A DNA stretch of 64,000 nucleotides from Entomortierella parvispora (GCA_963573315.1 OY752149.1:186001-250000); one strand, 5' to 3'. Positions 36,752-49,043 are shown, numbered from the stretch's first letter. Notes: generated from the sequence alone by a model not told the origin. Program-made: numbers and translations.

Positions 36752-39746
36752 TTATGAAGAACTGTAAGGGTAGTTGCCTTGGTTGGTCTTTGGGTGATGA
36801 GTTTGCCGAAAAGCCTCCAGATCAACCTCCAGATCAATGGGGACATCCAGTGCATAGGGGTTGCAACCTACGGATTCCAATGTACTACCGTGTCCTCCAA
36901 ACGCGTCGCGACGCCGATGATGGTAGGGATGAATTTGACCAAGACGAAGGTCCTCGTACCTGTCCACCTCTGCCAGTTCCTCATTGTCCTCATAAATACG
37001 GTAGTGGTGGCTGTGCTCATTTTCGTCCTCCTCTTCCTGGACGCTGTCCAATACAAGTCCCTGGTGGAAAACAATATCCGCGTGCACACCCGTCGAATGA
37101 TGAGGATGAAAATTCTCCTCATAGTCATACCCCTCATTAACAACATCATCATATTCTCCACCGTATTCACCGTATTCTTCCTCCCATGGCTGGATCAACG
37201 GTCTTAATGGCGGTGGGGGTATGGTCGACAAGTAATCGATATCCTTTTGCGACAGCACTCGAGGGGGTTCACCGTCTTCTTCGTCTGGATGAATCACGAT
37301 CGTAGGAATCTGAAATTTTTTCTTCTTGGAGAACAAGCCTGCGGTCTGGCTCCGGTAGGACTGTGAAAACGAGGAGGAGGCCGTTGAAGAAGTAGGGGGG
37401 GAATCGCTCGTGCGGCGATGAGAAGAGGAAGAAGGAGAAGATGCGGTGGAAGACGAAGAGGCAGCGGCGGCTGCTCGGTTTCTCCAATATTGAAATGGAA
37501 TCGAGGCAAGGATCTGTTTAGATTTTGCAGGAGCGATTTCAGAGATTGGCGGCGTAGGAGTTACAATGACAGAAGATGTGGCATGCGAAGAATATGGGTG
37601 TGCTGACGGTGACAGGATTGGGTGAGATTCATTAAGTGAGGATGCTGGAGTGATGGACTTGGATGTTGATAATTGTGGTGGCAATGGAAATACATATGGA
37701 GTGCCTTGTGAAATGGCTGTAGAGGGATGTGAAGAAGGTTCATCGCGTCGGGGCAGGGATGACGATGACAGGACTGAAGAGAGGGAGTGTGACGAATCTG
37801 AGGAGTTTGGCTGCACCCCTGGCAAAGAGTCCTGAGGAGCTTCTGAAGCACTACTATCGCTTTCAGCGGCAGAGGAAGACGCGTCCTGTGATCCTTGCTC
37901 AAACAAAGGTCGATCGTCAGTATTATCCTGAAGAGAAGGAGAAGGGTGTTTCTGATCCTTTTCCTTTGACACCACATTTAGTGGCGAGATGGAAACCATG
38001 GCAACGCTTGCGACTGCTCCTTCCTGAGAAAGACTGGCATCGCTCCCCATCGAAGTCGTGGTGCTGGACGAGATGGACGATAGTGCTGAAGACGACGAAT
38101 CCGAGGACAAAGTCAATGATACTTTCGTCGCGGTAGCTCTGATTCTGGCCGGATTCGGGCTGTTGTCGTCGTCGTCGCCTAGATCCTGCTGGACGATCGA
38201 CTCTGTATTCTGATGGCCGCCACATCCTGAATTCTTGGTTTCTGGCAATACCGGCGATGTTACTGGCGTTGAGGCGGTTGAAGATGCTGAGGCCAAGACT
38301 GAAACTGGCGCGGCGAAAAACGATCCTGGGAGATATCTTGAGGTCGATCCAAACTGATACTCTCCACCTGTCTGTGCTTGTTTAAAGATCATATCCGAGA
38401 GGGATTCTCCAGAAGACGCAAAGTTGAGAACATAAACGTCATTCACGTTTCCCATGTTGCTGCCTGCAGTGCCTGGAAGTGATACGTCGCGTCTGTTCAA
38501 TTTGTCCACCCCATCTTTGTCCCCTCTTGTCTGGGCGTAGTTGTGGTTGGTGATAAAGACAGTTGTTGACTCTGGCGTCTTTTGTGATAGCCGAAGAGGG
38601 TCGTTGGAAGTTGGCTCAGAGGATAATGAGTCTGCTCGCTCATCTTTGAAAGTTACCACGACTTGCGATATCCGTGGGTCATTGGGGATGTAGATTGCAT
38701 TACTCTCAGAGCTCGCTCTCCTCTCTGCCATCCCTTGATATGATCTATCGGGCACTCTTATGATCTTGCTATCAGTCGAAAATCGTGTTGGAACTGACTT
38801 TTTTCCTTGGTGTGTGTAGGGGTAGTTGGCTGCGGCCGTGCCTTCTCCGCCTACTCCCATTCCACCTGAAAGAGCCGAAGAGCGCATGCTCGAGTGGATT
38901 GCTCCCATTACTGGCGGTCCTCCCATCGGTGAAATCACAGACTGCCTGAAATTTAGAAGATGCTGCCTGTGTCCACCACTGCCGTACCCTACGCCTTCTG
39001 TGCTTGAGCGGTGTTGTTGCCAATGCAGACTACGAATTGACTCGATCGAATGTGGCCGTTGTTGCTGCTGTTCTGGTTGTTGCGGCTCTTTTGGATCCTG
39101 AATTTCAAAGCCCAAAGTCGGGTCCTGGGCCACTTGCCGCAATGAAACCAAGCAGACCAAAGCCAAACACCATAAACTCCAGTGGAGACCGTACATAACG
39201 GGCAACACAATCCTCAGAGGATCCGACTTATTCTCGGCCGCGCGTTTGCCAATGACTGCAGCTGTCAGATCGATCTGACTTATCCGTGGCAGAGCGACCA
39301 AGCCGCAAATCATCAAGATGTGGGCGAGCGCAAATATCTCCCACACTCCAACTAATGTAGCATACTAGTTTGTAGTTGAGCAGAGATGAAATGTCATCAG
39401 CTCCTCGCTTGTGACAATAAAACCCAAAGTACCCGTATCGGCAAGATGACAAAAAACTTACAAAATACAGGCTGCCGACATGTTGCCTATGAGCAGCAAT
39501 GATCCCGACCACCACAAACACCAGGCCTGCAGTAGTGACGAGGGCGCCGATCCACGCGTCAGTGTCGGCCAATATTGATGTCAGAACGAGAAGAAGTGCC
39601 TGTGGTCGATTGCAGAAAAGGAAGAACGGCATTTAGGGCACATTCGTTCTTACGGTGAAAAAAATGTTGCGTTGAAAGTTAGTTGATCGACCTACGGCCT
39701 GGGACCAAAGGGCAACTTTGAGGATAACGGATGTATGCATTGTCAT
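36752..39746 (-). CDS. Four-pass membrane protein with long disordered tail
   Basis: I do not recognise the family. Minus-strand exons are 39746-39696, 39599-39462 and 39364-36752, giving 933 aa in one consistent frame. The first 180 residues hold about four membrane segments, including GALVTTAGLVFVVVGIIAA, a long one through GVWEIFALAHILMICGLVAL, and YGLHWSLWCLALVCLVSL. The remaining 750 residues are low-complexity: Ser/Thr/Pro-rich with Gln and Gly runs, then an acidic, His/Tyr-rich end. This resembles fungal plasma-membrane or septal proteins with cytoplasmic regulatory tails, but function is unknown. The stop codon lies about 6 bases from a TIR element, so the last residues may come from inserted sequence. 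The start has a second in-frame ATG two codons on. Confidence 0.78.
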
Positions 39747-41321
39747 GGAAGGCCCGATGGAAGGAAAAAAAATCGATCCCGTGTTCAAAGGCGGACGGGA
39801 CGTTGTTTGTTGACGTCGTTTAAATCGAGGGCCGCTTTTCCGGCTGATTGAGTCGATGGTGCGTCAAAGAGACAAGGATGAGATTGGATGAGATTTGAGG
39901 ACGGTGTGGGGGGGAGTGTAGGTAATTAGGATGGGCTTCTGAGAGAAGAGCAGTGGGTGAGTCTCCGTCCACGATCCAGTCATGAATGGATGAGTTGCGT
40001 TTGTGTGGATAAGGACGTAGGTGCTTCAGTATGCTGGGGGAAGATGGATGCCAAAATAAAGAGCCAAAGATGATCGTGCATGGAGAGGGCACAAAGTGGG
40101 ACGAAAGGAGAGGAAAGGAGAAAGAAGAGAAGAAGAAGTGAAGAAGTAAATGGAGGTGGGTCGAGGCAGGTAAAGATGACAAGGACAGGCCCGACAGGTG
40201 TATTATGAAACGACTGAGCCAAGGTACATCCATGATCCACATCGCCTTTGTCAGGTTGTTCATCTTTCTTTTTCCGCGGCTCTTTTCCGATCCTCTGGTC
40301 AGTTGATCGCCACTTGGGTCTACGTCTCTTCGTCAGCGATGGTCCTCCGATGTCATTGTCACTACTCTACACTCTCTGATACTCTCTCGATGCTCGACAC
40401 TCACACTCAAAAGCTCTTTCCGCCAGACGAGCTAGCCACTAAAGCTCCCAGGATCAATTGGCATTCCCAAGTGCCGTCTTGAAGTCGTTTTTTTATTCGG
40501 CCTTTTTTCTTCAAGTCGGCGCCCTGTTAAAAATCGAGGTTGGACTGAATGACTCCGTTCTTTTCCCTTTGCTCTACTCCTTCTTTTTCCCTTTTTCTTC
40601 ACTTGCGACTCCTTTTTTATCATAGCAAACAAACCTCCTTGGCCACCAAGCGATAAATATAAATCGATGTTTTTTTGGGTTGGAAACGAGGGGCTAGTCT
40701 TCTCCTCAAAGGAACGAAAGGGGAAGAAAGGAACAGAGTAGGATAGAATCTAGGCGCGCGCTCTGGGCGTTGGATCAATTTGCTCGTCGTGGCTGTGCCG
40801 AGAAGGGTTTCTATTGCACTCACTGTACAGAGTCAAGCCTCAGGCAAGGATCGGCAGACGTGTCGAGTTGGTCGTTGCACAAGGATTGTCACAATGGGAT
40901 CTGCATGAACACTGTCCCCCCTGTTTCTGCAGCTGTGTGCATGGCCATGCTGTGCTGCTTTGTGTTTAGAGATAGGGTAGGTAGGGTACGGATGGTGGGT
41001 CAGCCTGCATGCAGTTGTTCCGATCGAATTGCACGCACGGCTCCCCGCAAAGAACCTTCTTTGGAGAGGAAAAAGATGACCACACGAGAAATGACACACG
41101 AGAAAAAGAGCCTTTTTTTTCCCTCTCTTGTCTGACACTCTCGCTCCAGTACCATTCCCATCTTGCTTCTCTTCTCTTCACATTCCATCTTCTCATCCCT
41201 CTCCCCCCTCTCGGTGTCCATCCCCTTCAGCGAGACCATTCAAGGAAACACGGAAAACCAAAAACAGGAGCCGCCCACAGCAGACTCAACCCCTTCCTGA
41301 CGGGAACCAAAAACAGCAACC
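39747..41321. other. Divergent upstream region
   Basis: About 1.6 kb between two start codons facing outward, so both promoters should lie here. The minus-strand frames near 39820-40260 are low-complexity. A pyrimidine-rich stretch at 41130-41220 precedes the acyltransferase start. No gene is called. Confidence 0.5.
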
Positions 41322-43860
41322 ATGGGCCTCCAGATCTACGACTTTGTGTCGTTCTTCTTCACCATAATGCTCGACATCTTCTTTCGAGAGATTCGACCTA
41401 GAGGAGCACACAAGATCCCTAAAAAGGGACCAGTCATCTTTGTGGCCGCACCTCATGCCAACCAGGTACTGAATCCCAATCCATTTCGTGAAACGACGTG
41501 TGCTGAGTAAAAAGCGACCAAACGGTTTTCTTTGTCTTGACCTGCTGACATGAGGTCCTACGGCACAAATGGACATGAAAGGGAAATGGCAATGGCAAAG
41601 ATGGAAATCTGGTTCTAATTGCGAATTATGCTGATCTGTAGTTTGTTGATCCGCTGGTGTTGATGCGTGAGTGTGGTCGGAGAGTCTCGTTTCTTGCTGC
41701 CAAGAAGTCCATGGACCGTCGCTGGATTGGAGCCATGGCGAGGGCGATGAATGCCAGTAAGCAGCTCTCATGTTCATCATCTTTTATTTTTATGTTACCA
41801 CGATGTTTCCCTGGCAGCAGATTCGCATTCTTGACACCTATTTTTCTTGTAGTTCCGGTGGAGCGTCCTCAGGATCTGGCGAAATCAGGATCAGGAACTA
41901 TCAAATTGCTGGACCGCAGGGGCGAGCCTCTTCGTATCACTGGAGTTGGCACCAAGTTTACCAAGGAGCTCATGGTGGGCGATCAGATCTCGCTCCCTAA
42001 AGATGTTGGAGCATCAGCAGTGGCAGAGATCATCTCTGACACTGAGCTGATCGTCAAGAATGAGTTCAAGGAGCTCAAGGCTCTCGAGTTGTTGACTTTG
42101 CCCGAAGGAACAAAGTACAAGTGTATGCCCCACATGGATCAGAGCAATGTCTACAAGACTGTCTTTGAGCGTCTTAATGCTGGACACTGTGTGGGCATTT
42201 TCCCAGAGGGAGGATCGCATGATCGCGCAGAGATGTTGCCATTGAAAGGCAAGTGTCTATTAAGGGAATTGGCAAAACACCAATGACGCGTAGTATAGCT
42301 ACTAACCTATCGTCTATCCCTTTGATTACAGCTGGAGTAACTATCATGGCGCTTGGTGCGCTCGCTGCCAACCCATCTTTGGAGCTCAAAATTGTCACCT
42401 GTGGACTCAACTACTTCCACCCACATCGTTTCCGTTCGCGCGCTGTGGTCGAGTTTGGCGAGCCATTGACTGTCCCACCAGAACTCGTGGAGATGTACAA
42501 GAAAGGTGGTGCAGAGAAGCGTGAAGCCTGTGGAAAGTTGCTGGACACTATCTATGAGGCTCTCCGAGGTGTAACCCTGAACGCCCCCGACTACGAAACG
42601 CTGATGGTGATCCAGGCTGCTCGACGACTTTACAAGCCCACGCATCGTAAACTCCAAATCTCTCAGGTTGTGGAACTGAACCGTCGATTCGTCGCTGGAT
42701 ATATGCACTTCAAGGACAACCCAAAGGTGATTGAAGCCAAGGACAAGGTCATGCACTACAACACTCAACTTCGGTACCATGGACTTCGGGATCATCAGGT
42801 CAACATCAAGACAACTAGGAGACACGCGATCGGAATGTTACTCTCGCGCTTGATCCAGATGATTTTTTTGAGCTGCCTCGCCCTCCCTGGAGCGCTGATG
42901 AACCTTCCTGTCGCCATTGTTGCGCGCGTGATTAGTAACAAAAAGGCGAAGGAGGCGTTGGCAGCATCGACTGTCAAGATTGCAGGTCGTGATGTTTTGG
43001 CGACATGGAAACTTCTTGTTGCCCTCGGTTTGATGCCGGTCCTATATTTCTCGTACTCGGTCTTGGTCTTTATCTATTGCGGTCGATTTGATATCTCGTT
43101 TAAATCCCGTCTTCTGATCGCCTGGGCTGCCTGGGCATGCATCCCTTTTGTGACATACGCCAGTATTCGTTTTGGAGAGCAAGGAATTGATATTTTCAAG
43201 TCAATTCGTCCTCTGTTTCTGTCGATTATCCCAGGAGAGGAGAGCACGATCAATGACCTTCGCGTGGCGCGTGCCGAGCTTCGAAAGACGATCACGGATC
43301 TTATCAATGAGCTGGCGCCTGAAATCTACCCCGACTTTGATTCGACCCGCATCTTGGACCCCTCTCCTAACGACCGACCGAGCCGATCTGTCTCTGGAAC
43401 TAATCTTGCGCAGACCATTTTCAACACTGCCACGCTACCAATCAACCAGTGGCTGGGCAAGGATGGACGGTTCGAATGGGAGCGAGCCGAGGATTCTGAT
43501 GCGGATGATGTCTTTTTCTTTTTAAACCCCGCAAGGACGGCAGGACAGAGTCGGTCAAGAGCATCCTCATGGGGAGGTATATATACTCCTGCAGGCGACG
43601 GATCGAGGTCCAGAAACCGTAGTCGCACCAGCAGCTTCACTTCAGGTCAAATCCAATTAGGAGAGGGGTTTAGACTCGAGGCCATGACTGAGCTTCCAAA
43701 GGACAAGCCATTTGCTGAGGTTGCGCGGCGACTGAGCTTGAGTCGGCGACATCGCCATGGACTCGAGGGTATGACGCGGTCGTCTGACACAGATGACAAC
43801 GAGGGTAACTCCGGATTCCACTCTGGCGCATCCACCCCTCCAAGTGCAGCTGACGCGTAA
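41322..43860 (+). CDS. GPT2: Glycerol-3-phosphate / DHAP acyltransferase (Sct1/Gpt2 type)
   Basis: Endoplasmic-reticulum enzyme that adds the first acyl chain in glycerolipid synthesis, making lysophosphatidate. Exons are 41322-41465, 41642-41756, 41853-42248 and 42332-43860, giving 727 aa. Acyltransferase block I reads HANQFVDP (His45 to Asp51, split by intron 1), which spaces His and Asp one residue further apart than the usual HX4D. Block III is FPEGGSHD (203-210). A domain of about 70 residues between them (ITGVGTKF...LTLPEGTKYKCMP) is characteristic of the fungal Sct1/Gpt2 family. Several membrane segments follow (MIFLSCLALPGALMNLPVAI, LLVALGLMPVLYFSYSVLVF). The C-terminus is Ser/Arg-rich, as expected of a phosphoregulated tail. 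Intron 3 has a GC donor (AAAG|GCAAGT). Confidence 0.93.
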
Positions 43861-44360
43861 GGTCATCGTTCTCCCTTTCCCTCTTTTGTGCTCCTTATTA
43901 TCTTTTCATCTGCAAAATAAATAAACACAATCGTGAAGTGCAAGTTCAACATTTTATTTGCCATGCCGAGAAAGTATCGCCGTGCTCCTTCATTGACCTA
44001 TCTAAATAAAAACTCGCAAGGACCCCAAGGTCTTTCAATACTGATTCGGGCTTTGTGAATTGCGATCTTCATCGAGTCACCAACTCAACTCGACCCGGGA
44101 TCCTGGCAGAATAGCAGGATAATTTTTTTTTAATTTTTCCTGAATAATTCTATTATGGAATTTTTCTGCAAAAATGTCAACGACGATTTCTCACCGTTCT
44201 CATTCATGATCTTCAATCTGAAAGGATTCATGGGTTCTCCTGGTCCCAAATTACATCTAGGGACCTTCAAAACCGCTTGAAGAGCCCGGAAGAGCCCGAA
44301 AATCCAAGATGCTGAAAACTCACAAATCCATGATGATATAAAGATGTCCTAAAATAAAGA
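43861..44360. other. Intergenic region between acyltransferase and Gypsy element
   Basis: About 500 bases holding the acyltransferase 3' UTR (AATAAATAAA at about 43916). It ends in CAAA, the left copy of the retrotransposon target duplication. Nothing else is seen. Confidence 0.5.
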
Positions 44361-44364
44361 CAAA

Positions 44365-44831
44365 TGTCGTATAAACGCGCTGCTTTGTTATGTACGGCTG
44401 TATTTACAAGAGTGCTTGGATCTTCAGGAGAATCGACGTATTCTGTCAAGCAAGGAGGGAAAGATATCGGCATCAGAAGATCTGTATTGAGTTATATCAA
44501 ATAGTGCTACGGAAGAGTTACCTGTCAAGCAAGGAGGGAAAGATATCGGCATCAGAAGATGCCGATCCATCCTTGCGGACCAGGTCTACTTATAGAGGCT
44601 ATCTGCTAAATCTACAAATCTACCAACTCATAGTCTGAGTCGTCGGTTGTCAGCGGGTCTGATGAACTGCTGACGTATCCGCTGACAAGACCGCTGACAG
44701 GCTCCCAATAGCTGTCAGCGTCTGCATGAAAGTAGACGCCATGGGCCTCCGGGCCTAGAGCGCGACGGGTCCGGGCGGAGAAGGTTGGTGGCGCTCGACT
44801 GCGGGGGTTAAAAGTGGTCGGATTTACGACA
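44365..44831 (-). repeat. 3' LTR of Gypsy element
   Basis: 467 bp, identical by reading to 49098-49564. Inside it a 35-bp block (GTCAAGCAAGGAGGG onward) is present twice, about 85 bp apart. In element orientation it encodes the last 73 codons of the pol frame. A G-rich tract (AAGTCGGGGGG in element sense) just inside the LTR is the likely polypurine primer. Confidence 0.95.
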
Positions 44832-47032
44832 CCCCCCGACTTAGATTCAAGTCGTCCGCGACTTGATACGGCGAGGGTGTGAGTGGCCATTTGAGAGCGA
44901 CGTCTTTGACCACTGCGACGTGAAGGCAAGGCCGAAGCGGCTAGGGCGGCTCGGTAAGTACGGGCGGCATCTTCGGCAGAACCCATCATAGGTGGTTCAT
45001 ATGATGTAGACTGGGCACGACGTGCAAGGTAACGTTCATTTTCGGTACGAAGTCGTAGGCTTTCGGCAACTCGTTGTTCTTCGTCCGAGGTCAGGACAGG
45101 GGCTGGGGTACCATCATCGGTGTTGTCGTGAAAGTCCTCCATAGTATGCTTGGTTTTAGCGAACCAAGCACGGACGGCCGTTTCGCCATTGGGAAGGAAG
45201 GCTTTCTTAAGACGGTCTTGATGGACAAGGTCGACTTTAACTTCGCCATCACCCCATCTTAATTGATAGGTTGAAAGAGGAGTGACGCGTACGACCTCAA
45301 GGGGGCCATACCATCTGGGCTGCAACTTGGTTCGACCAAAATTCTTAACAAGGACGAAATCTCCGACTGCGAACATGTCCTCTGTGATATTGTGAGTGTC
45401 TTCGTGTCGAGCAACCATGTCGTCGGCGGCTGCTTGTTGTGTTTGTAAGTGTTTTTCGCGAAGGGCGTCGATTTCACGAAAGGTCTTTTTCCTGTATTCA
45501 ACTGCATCATTCTCATTCTGAAAGTCAAATAGAAATGGGCGGACCGGATCTTGGGGCAGACGAGGTTCAATGCCATAAACCAGCTGAAAGGGGCTAACAT
45601 GGGTCCGTTGAGAGATATGGACACGGCAGGCAAATAGGCTCTGGTGAAGGTACTGGTCCCAGCTGTGAATGTGAGTACCCACGTACTTGTTGAGCATGTG
45701 TCCAATTATTCCGTTAAGTCGTTCACACTTTCCGTTTGATCGAGGGTGATATGCAGAGGTGGTTTGGTGTTTGACATGTAATCGATCCAGGTAACGTTGG
45801 AGTACATTCGACATAAAGTTGGCTCCACGATCGCTAACGATCTCACTAGGGCATCCAAACTGGAGGAAAATTTCTTCGTAGAGGAAGACGGCGACAGCCT
45901 CTGCCGTTGCGTCGGGCAGGGCTCGAGCGATTGGCCAATTGGTGGCGTAGTCAATCGCAGTGATGATCCATCGGTTGCCATTCTTAGTGAGGGGCAAACG
46001 ACCAATAAAGTCAATACCCCAACGTTCAAAAGGGCGTGCCGGCGCTAAGGGATGCAGAGGGGCGACGGATCTATCACCGGCGGGCTTGACAAGTTGGCAA
46101 GGCTTGCATTCACGGACCATCAATTTGATGTCTGAACGAAGGGTGGGCCACCACATACGAGTTTTTGCCAGCTCGTAGGTGCCCAGTTCACCAAGGTGTC
46201 CAAGGTCGGTATGGAGGTCAATAAGACGATCCATTCTTTCGGCATAGGGAACAAACGGCACTTGAATTCCATCGACGTCATAAAGGAGCTCATCGTCAAC
46301 GATAGAAAATCGCTGAGCTTCTTTGCGAACCTTTTTCTTGATGTCCCCGTCGGTATGAGGGGGAAAGGAGCCATCGTCCAAAAAGGCGGGAACGAGAAGG
46401 GGCCAATCCCAAACATCCAAGTGTCTAGGGGGCACACTGACTAAGTTCATTTCCATACGTGAAAGGGCGTCTGCGGCAATGTTTGTGGCACCAGTCTTGT
46501 ATTGGATCGACAGATTGTATGGGGCGAGGAATTCGGCCCATCGGGTCATACGTTGGCTCAGATGAGGTTGAGTCAACAAAAAGCGGAGGCTGGCATGGTC
46601 GGTGAATACCAGGGTTGCCTCGGCTCCAAGAATATAGGGGCGCCAGGCTCGACAAGCGTGAACTATCGCCAATAGTTCTTTCTCATGGACCGGGTAGTTG
46701 CGTTCGGCAGGCTTTAATTTACGCGACTCGTAAGCGACAGGATAACGGATACCATCCTTAACTTGATACAAAATGACGGCGGTGGCATCACCTGAGGAAT
46801 CACAGTCAATCTCATAGGGTAGAGATGGGTCTCCGAGAGCCAAAGCTACGTTATCTTCGGAAACTTTCAGGAGCAACTCACGGGCTGTGTCAAAGGAGAG
46901 TTGCTGGGCCGGACCCCATGTGGCAAGAGGTCGGGTCTTGTTCTTATCTTGGCCAGGTCCATCGGCTAGGAGACTGGTGAGAGGGATAATAGTGTGGGCG
47001 TGATTCTTGAGGAACCGTCGAAAGTAATTCAT
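44612..47032 (-). pseudogene. Gypsy pol remnant: RNase H and integrase
   Basis: About 806 codons of pol after the deletion. It begins at NYFRRFLKN, which in intact Gypsy elements lies at the RT/RNase H boundary. RNase H follows (EIDCDSSGDATAVILYQ, RKLKPAERNYPVHEKELLAI, FTDHASL, AADALSRM). Integrase has the HHCC finger (HTDLGHLGELG, CKPCQLVKP) and the DDE core (GIDFIGRLP, SDRGANFMSN, SNGKCERLNG). The RT catalytic YXDD region is absent from every frame. There is no chromodomain; the C-terminus ends inside the 3' LTR. The frame differs from that of gag-protease, so expression would need frameshifting or a separate start. The integrase itself looks complete. Confidence 0.9.
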
Positions 47033-49043
47033 GAATCCATGGCGATGAGGACGGCTGAATATATCCGAGGCGCAAGAGTTCGTCTAGTTGCTCTCTCAGG
47101 ATCTTTAACTCACTGGGTGACATCTTGTACATCTTCTTAACAACGGGCGGGGCATCGCCGGTTGGAATCTGGTGGTCAAACTCGGGTCTGGCAGGCGGCA
47201 TCTCTTGAAGGGGTGCTAATACATCGGCGGCGTATTCATCCAGTAATTCGTCTAACTGGGCCTGTTGAGCGAGGGACAGTTCAGGGTTTGTTTCGGCAGG
47301 TTGACTTCCTTGGTCAGGCAGTGACGTGTGCATGACATAAATGATTCCAGCTTCCACAGCATCGTCGGCAGTGAGAGCATGGGCAAACTTTTGGGCGTCG
47401 AATTGAAGGTTTGCGAGTTGAGGTTTGCTTTCGTCGGGCAAGGGAACAGATTGTGGTCTCGATTTGGCTAGGACTTCGCACTTGTGTCCGTTAAATTTCC
47501 AGATGACAGAGTATCGCTCCCAATTGATTTGGGGATGGAAGCAGAGCATCCAAGGAATTCCAATAAAAAAGTCATAGACGAGTTCGCGGATAACAGTGGC
47601 AGTGAAAGCACATTCCATTTTGCCAATGGTCAACCGGAGGTCGACTTCGCCGATGGCCTGAGCGCTCAGATCATTACTGTGCGCGGTCTTAATGGGGACG
47701 GGATCCGTGACTTTGGTTTCGCGAAGGATCATTTTGGAACAAAATCTTCGAATGGTGTCAAGAGCATGCTCGGAAATGGTGTTAACGTTGGCGCCATTAT
47801 CGAAAAGAGCTTCGAAGGGAAGACCAGCGACGTGAACAGGAAGGACCATCAGGGGGCAGGCTTGCGGATTAAACTGTTGCGGGGTTACCATAGTCATATT
47901 GAGCGCGGGTTTCTGTTGGCGTGGTGTACGGTTTTTGAAAGGGCCCGTCTGGCCAGGTCTGAGAGAGTTACAGTCTCGTCGTCGGTGTCCGGGTTGGCCA
48001 CATTTATAGCAGACTTGCGGCTTGGTGCATTGGGCGGCGAGATGACCGACTATACCACAGTTACGGCAGGTTAATTCAAGGTTATTAACCAATGGATGAG
48101 TGTCAACATCCATATCCATGGGTCCAGGGCGATGACCGGTTTGAGCTTCGACAGTGCTAGCACGGCGGTGGGCTTGAGTATAAAAGCCCGTACTGGGGGA
48201 TCCATAGATGCGAGGGTTTGTAGCGTAGTTAGGTTGGAATCGGAATGGGTGAGGACGTGTAGGTGGGAACTGTTGATGTGCTTGATAAATACGTTGTTGC
48301 GCAGAAGCAGAAGTTAGGCTGAACTGCAGCTTCATATTAGAACGGACTTCACAGAATCGACGGACATCTTCCCAGGTCTTGACTTCTTTTTCGATCAGGA
48401 AGTCGTGGAGGAACTTGGGACATCGTGTACGGAACATGTGGACCTTTTCGCCTTCGGTTAACTTGTTCAATAGGGGCAGGGCTGCAAACTGGAACTTCTG
48501 GAAGAAGGTCGTGGGAGTGTCACCTCTTTCCCAGACGGCCTTATCCAAATCGTCTCGTAGCGAATCTTCGGCATCGGGGGAACCATACTGCATCAGGAAA
48601 GCTTGTTTAAAAGTTTCCCAATCACGACTTTGTGTGGTGTGACGGTAGTTCAAACCCCAAATGTTGGCAGGTAGACGCATCTTGGCGATGGCCGCGAGCG
48701 TCTTCTTGTCTTCATAGATCTCGTTGAGTTCGGCTGCTGCTTCGATTTGTTCAATCCAGGTTCGTGCTTCAAGAGGGGTAGTTCCGGGTGCACCTGAGAA
48801 CGTGGGCGTGTCAGAGGTGTGGCTGTTACGGCCTCTTCGTCTTGGGGGATCACTACGGTGACTTCGCATGTCTTCATCTTCGTCATAGTCAGAGGGTTGA
48901 GCTGGAGGGGGAAACTGGGGAGGGTTAGGCGAGACACCGAATAAGTTGGCTTGATGAGAGGTTCTGAGCCCCATGGAGGAGCCCGGGCGACGGAGGGGGT
49001 CAAGACGTTGACCATCTCGAGGGGGAGAGCTATCGACTGGCAT
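46944..49043 (-). CDS. Gypsy gag-protease with truncated RT start
   Basis: Structural capsid polyprotein with protease. The first ATG after the 5' LTR is at 49043; the frame gives about 699 aa. The capsid region (RTWIEQIEAAAELNEIYEDK onward) is followed by two zinc knuckles (CRNCGIVGHLAAQC and CYKCGQPGHRRRDC), the usual RNA-binding nucleocapsid. The aspartic protease reads ALFDNGANVNTI; the catalytic triplet is DNG, not the common D-S/T-G. The RT N-terminus (KKMYKMSPSELKILREQLDE, LGYIQPSSSPW) then stops abruptly, and about 30 out-of-frame residues follow before the stop. The true product probably ended in RT in the parent element. Confidence 0.88.
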   Translation of the reverse strand: MPVDSSPPRDGQRLDPLRRPGSSMGLRTSHQANLFGVSPNPPQFPPPAQPSDYDEDEDMRSHRSDPPRRRGRNSHTSDTPTFSGAPGTTPLEARTWIEQIEAAAELNEIYEDKKTLAAIAKMRLPANIWGLNYRHTTQSRDWETFKQAFLMQYGSPDAEDSLRDDLDKAVWERGDTPTTFFQKFQFAALPLLNKLTEGEKVHMFRTRCPKFLHDFLIEKEVKTWEDVRRFCEVRSNMKLQFSLTSASAQQRIYQAHQQFPPTRPHPFRFQPNYATNPRIYGSPSTGFYTQAHRRASTVEAQTGHRPGPMDMDVDTHPLVNNLELTCRNCGIVGHLAAQCTKPQVCYKCGQPGHRRRDCNSLRPGQTGPFKNRTPRQQKPALNMTMVTPQQFNPQACPLMVLPVHVAGLPFEALFDNGANVNTISEHALDTIRRFCSKMILRETKVTDPVPIKTAHSNDLSAQAIGEVDLRLTIGKMECAFTATVIRELVYDFFIGIPWMLCFHPQINWERYSVIWKFNGHKCEVLAKSRPQSVPLPDESKPQLANLQFDAQKFAHALTADDAVEAGIIYVMHTSLPDQGSQPAETNPELSLAQQAQLDELLDEYAADVLAPLQEMPPARPEFDHQIPTGDAPPVVKKMYKMSPSELKILREQLDELLRLGYIQPSSSPWIHELLSTVPQESRPHYYPSHQSPSRWTWPR

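Noticed and set aside
44390-44640. Plus-strand 82-aa frame present twice (also at 49123-49371)
   Set aside because: It is the same LTR sequence read in the non-coding direction; identity of the two copies only reflects LTR identity.
46944-47100. The missing Gypsy RT hidden in another frame or behind an intron
   Set aside because: The sequence between the RT start and NYFRRF is contiguous, with no spare bases; no frame in the element contains RT motifs.
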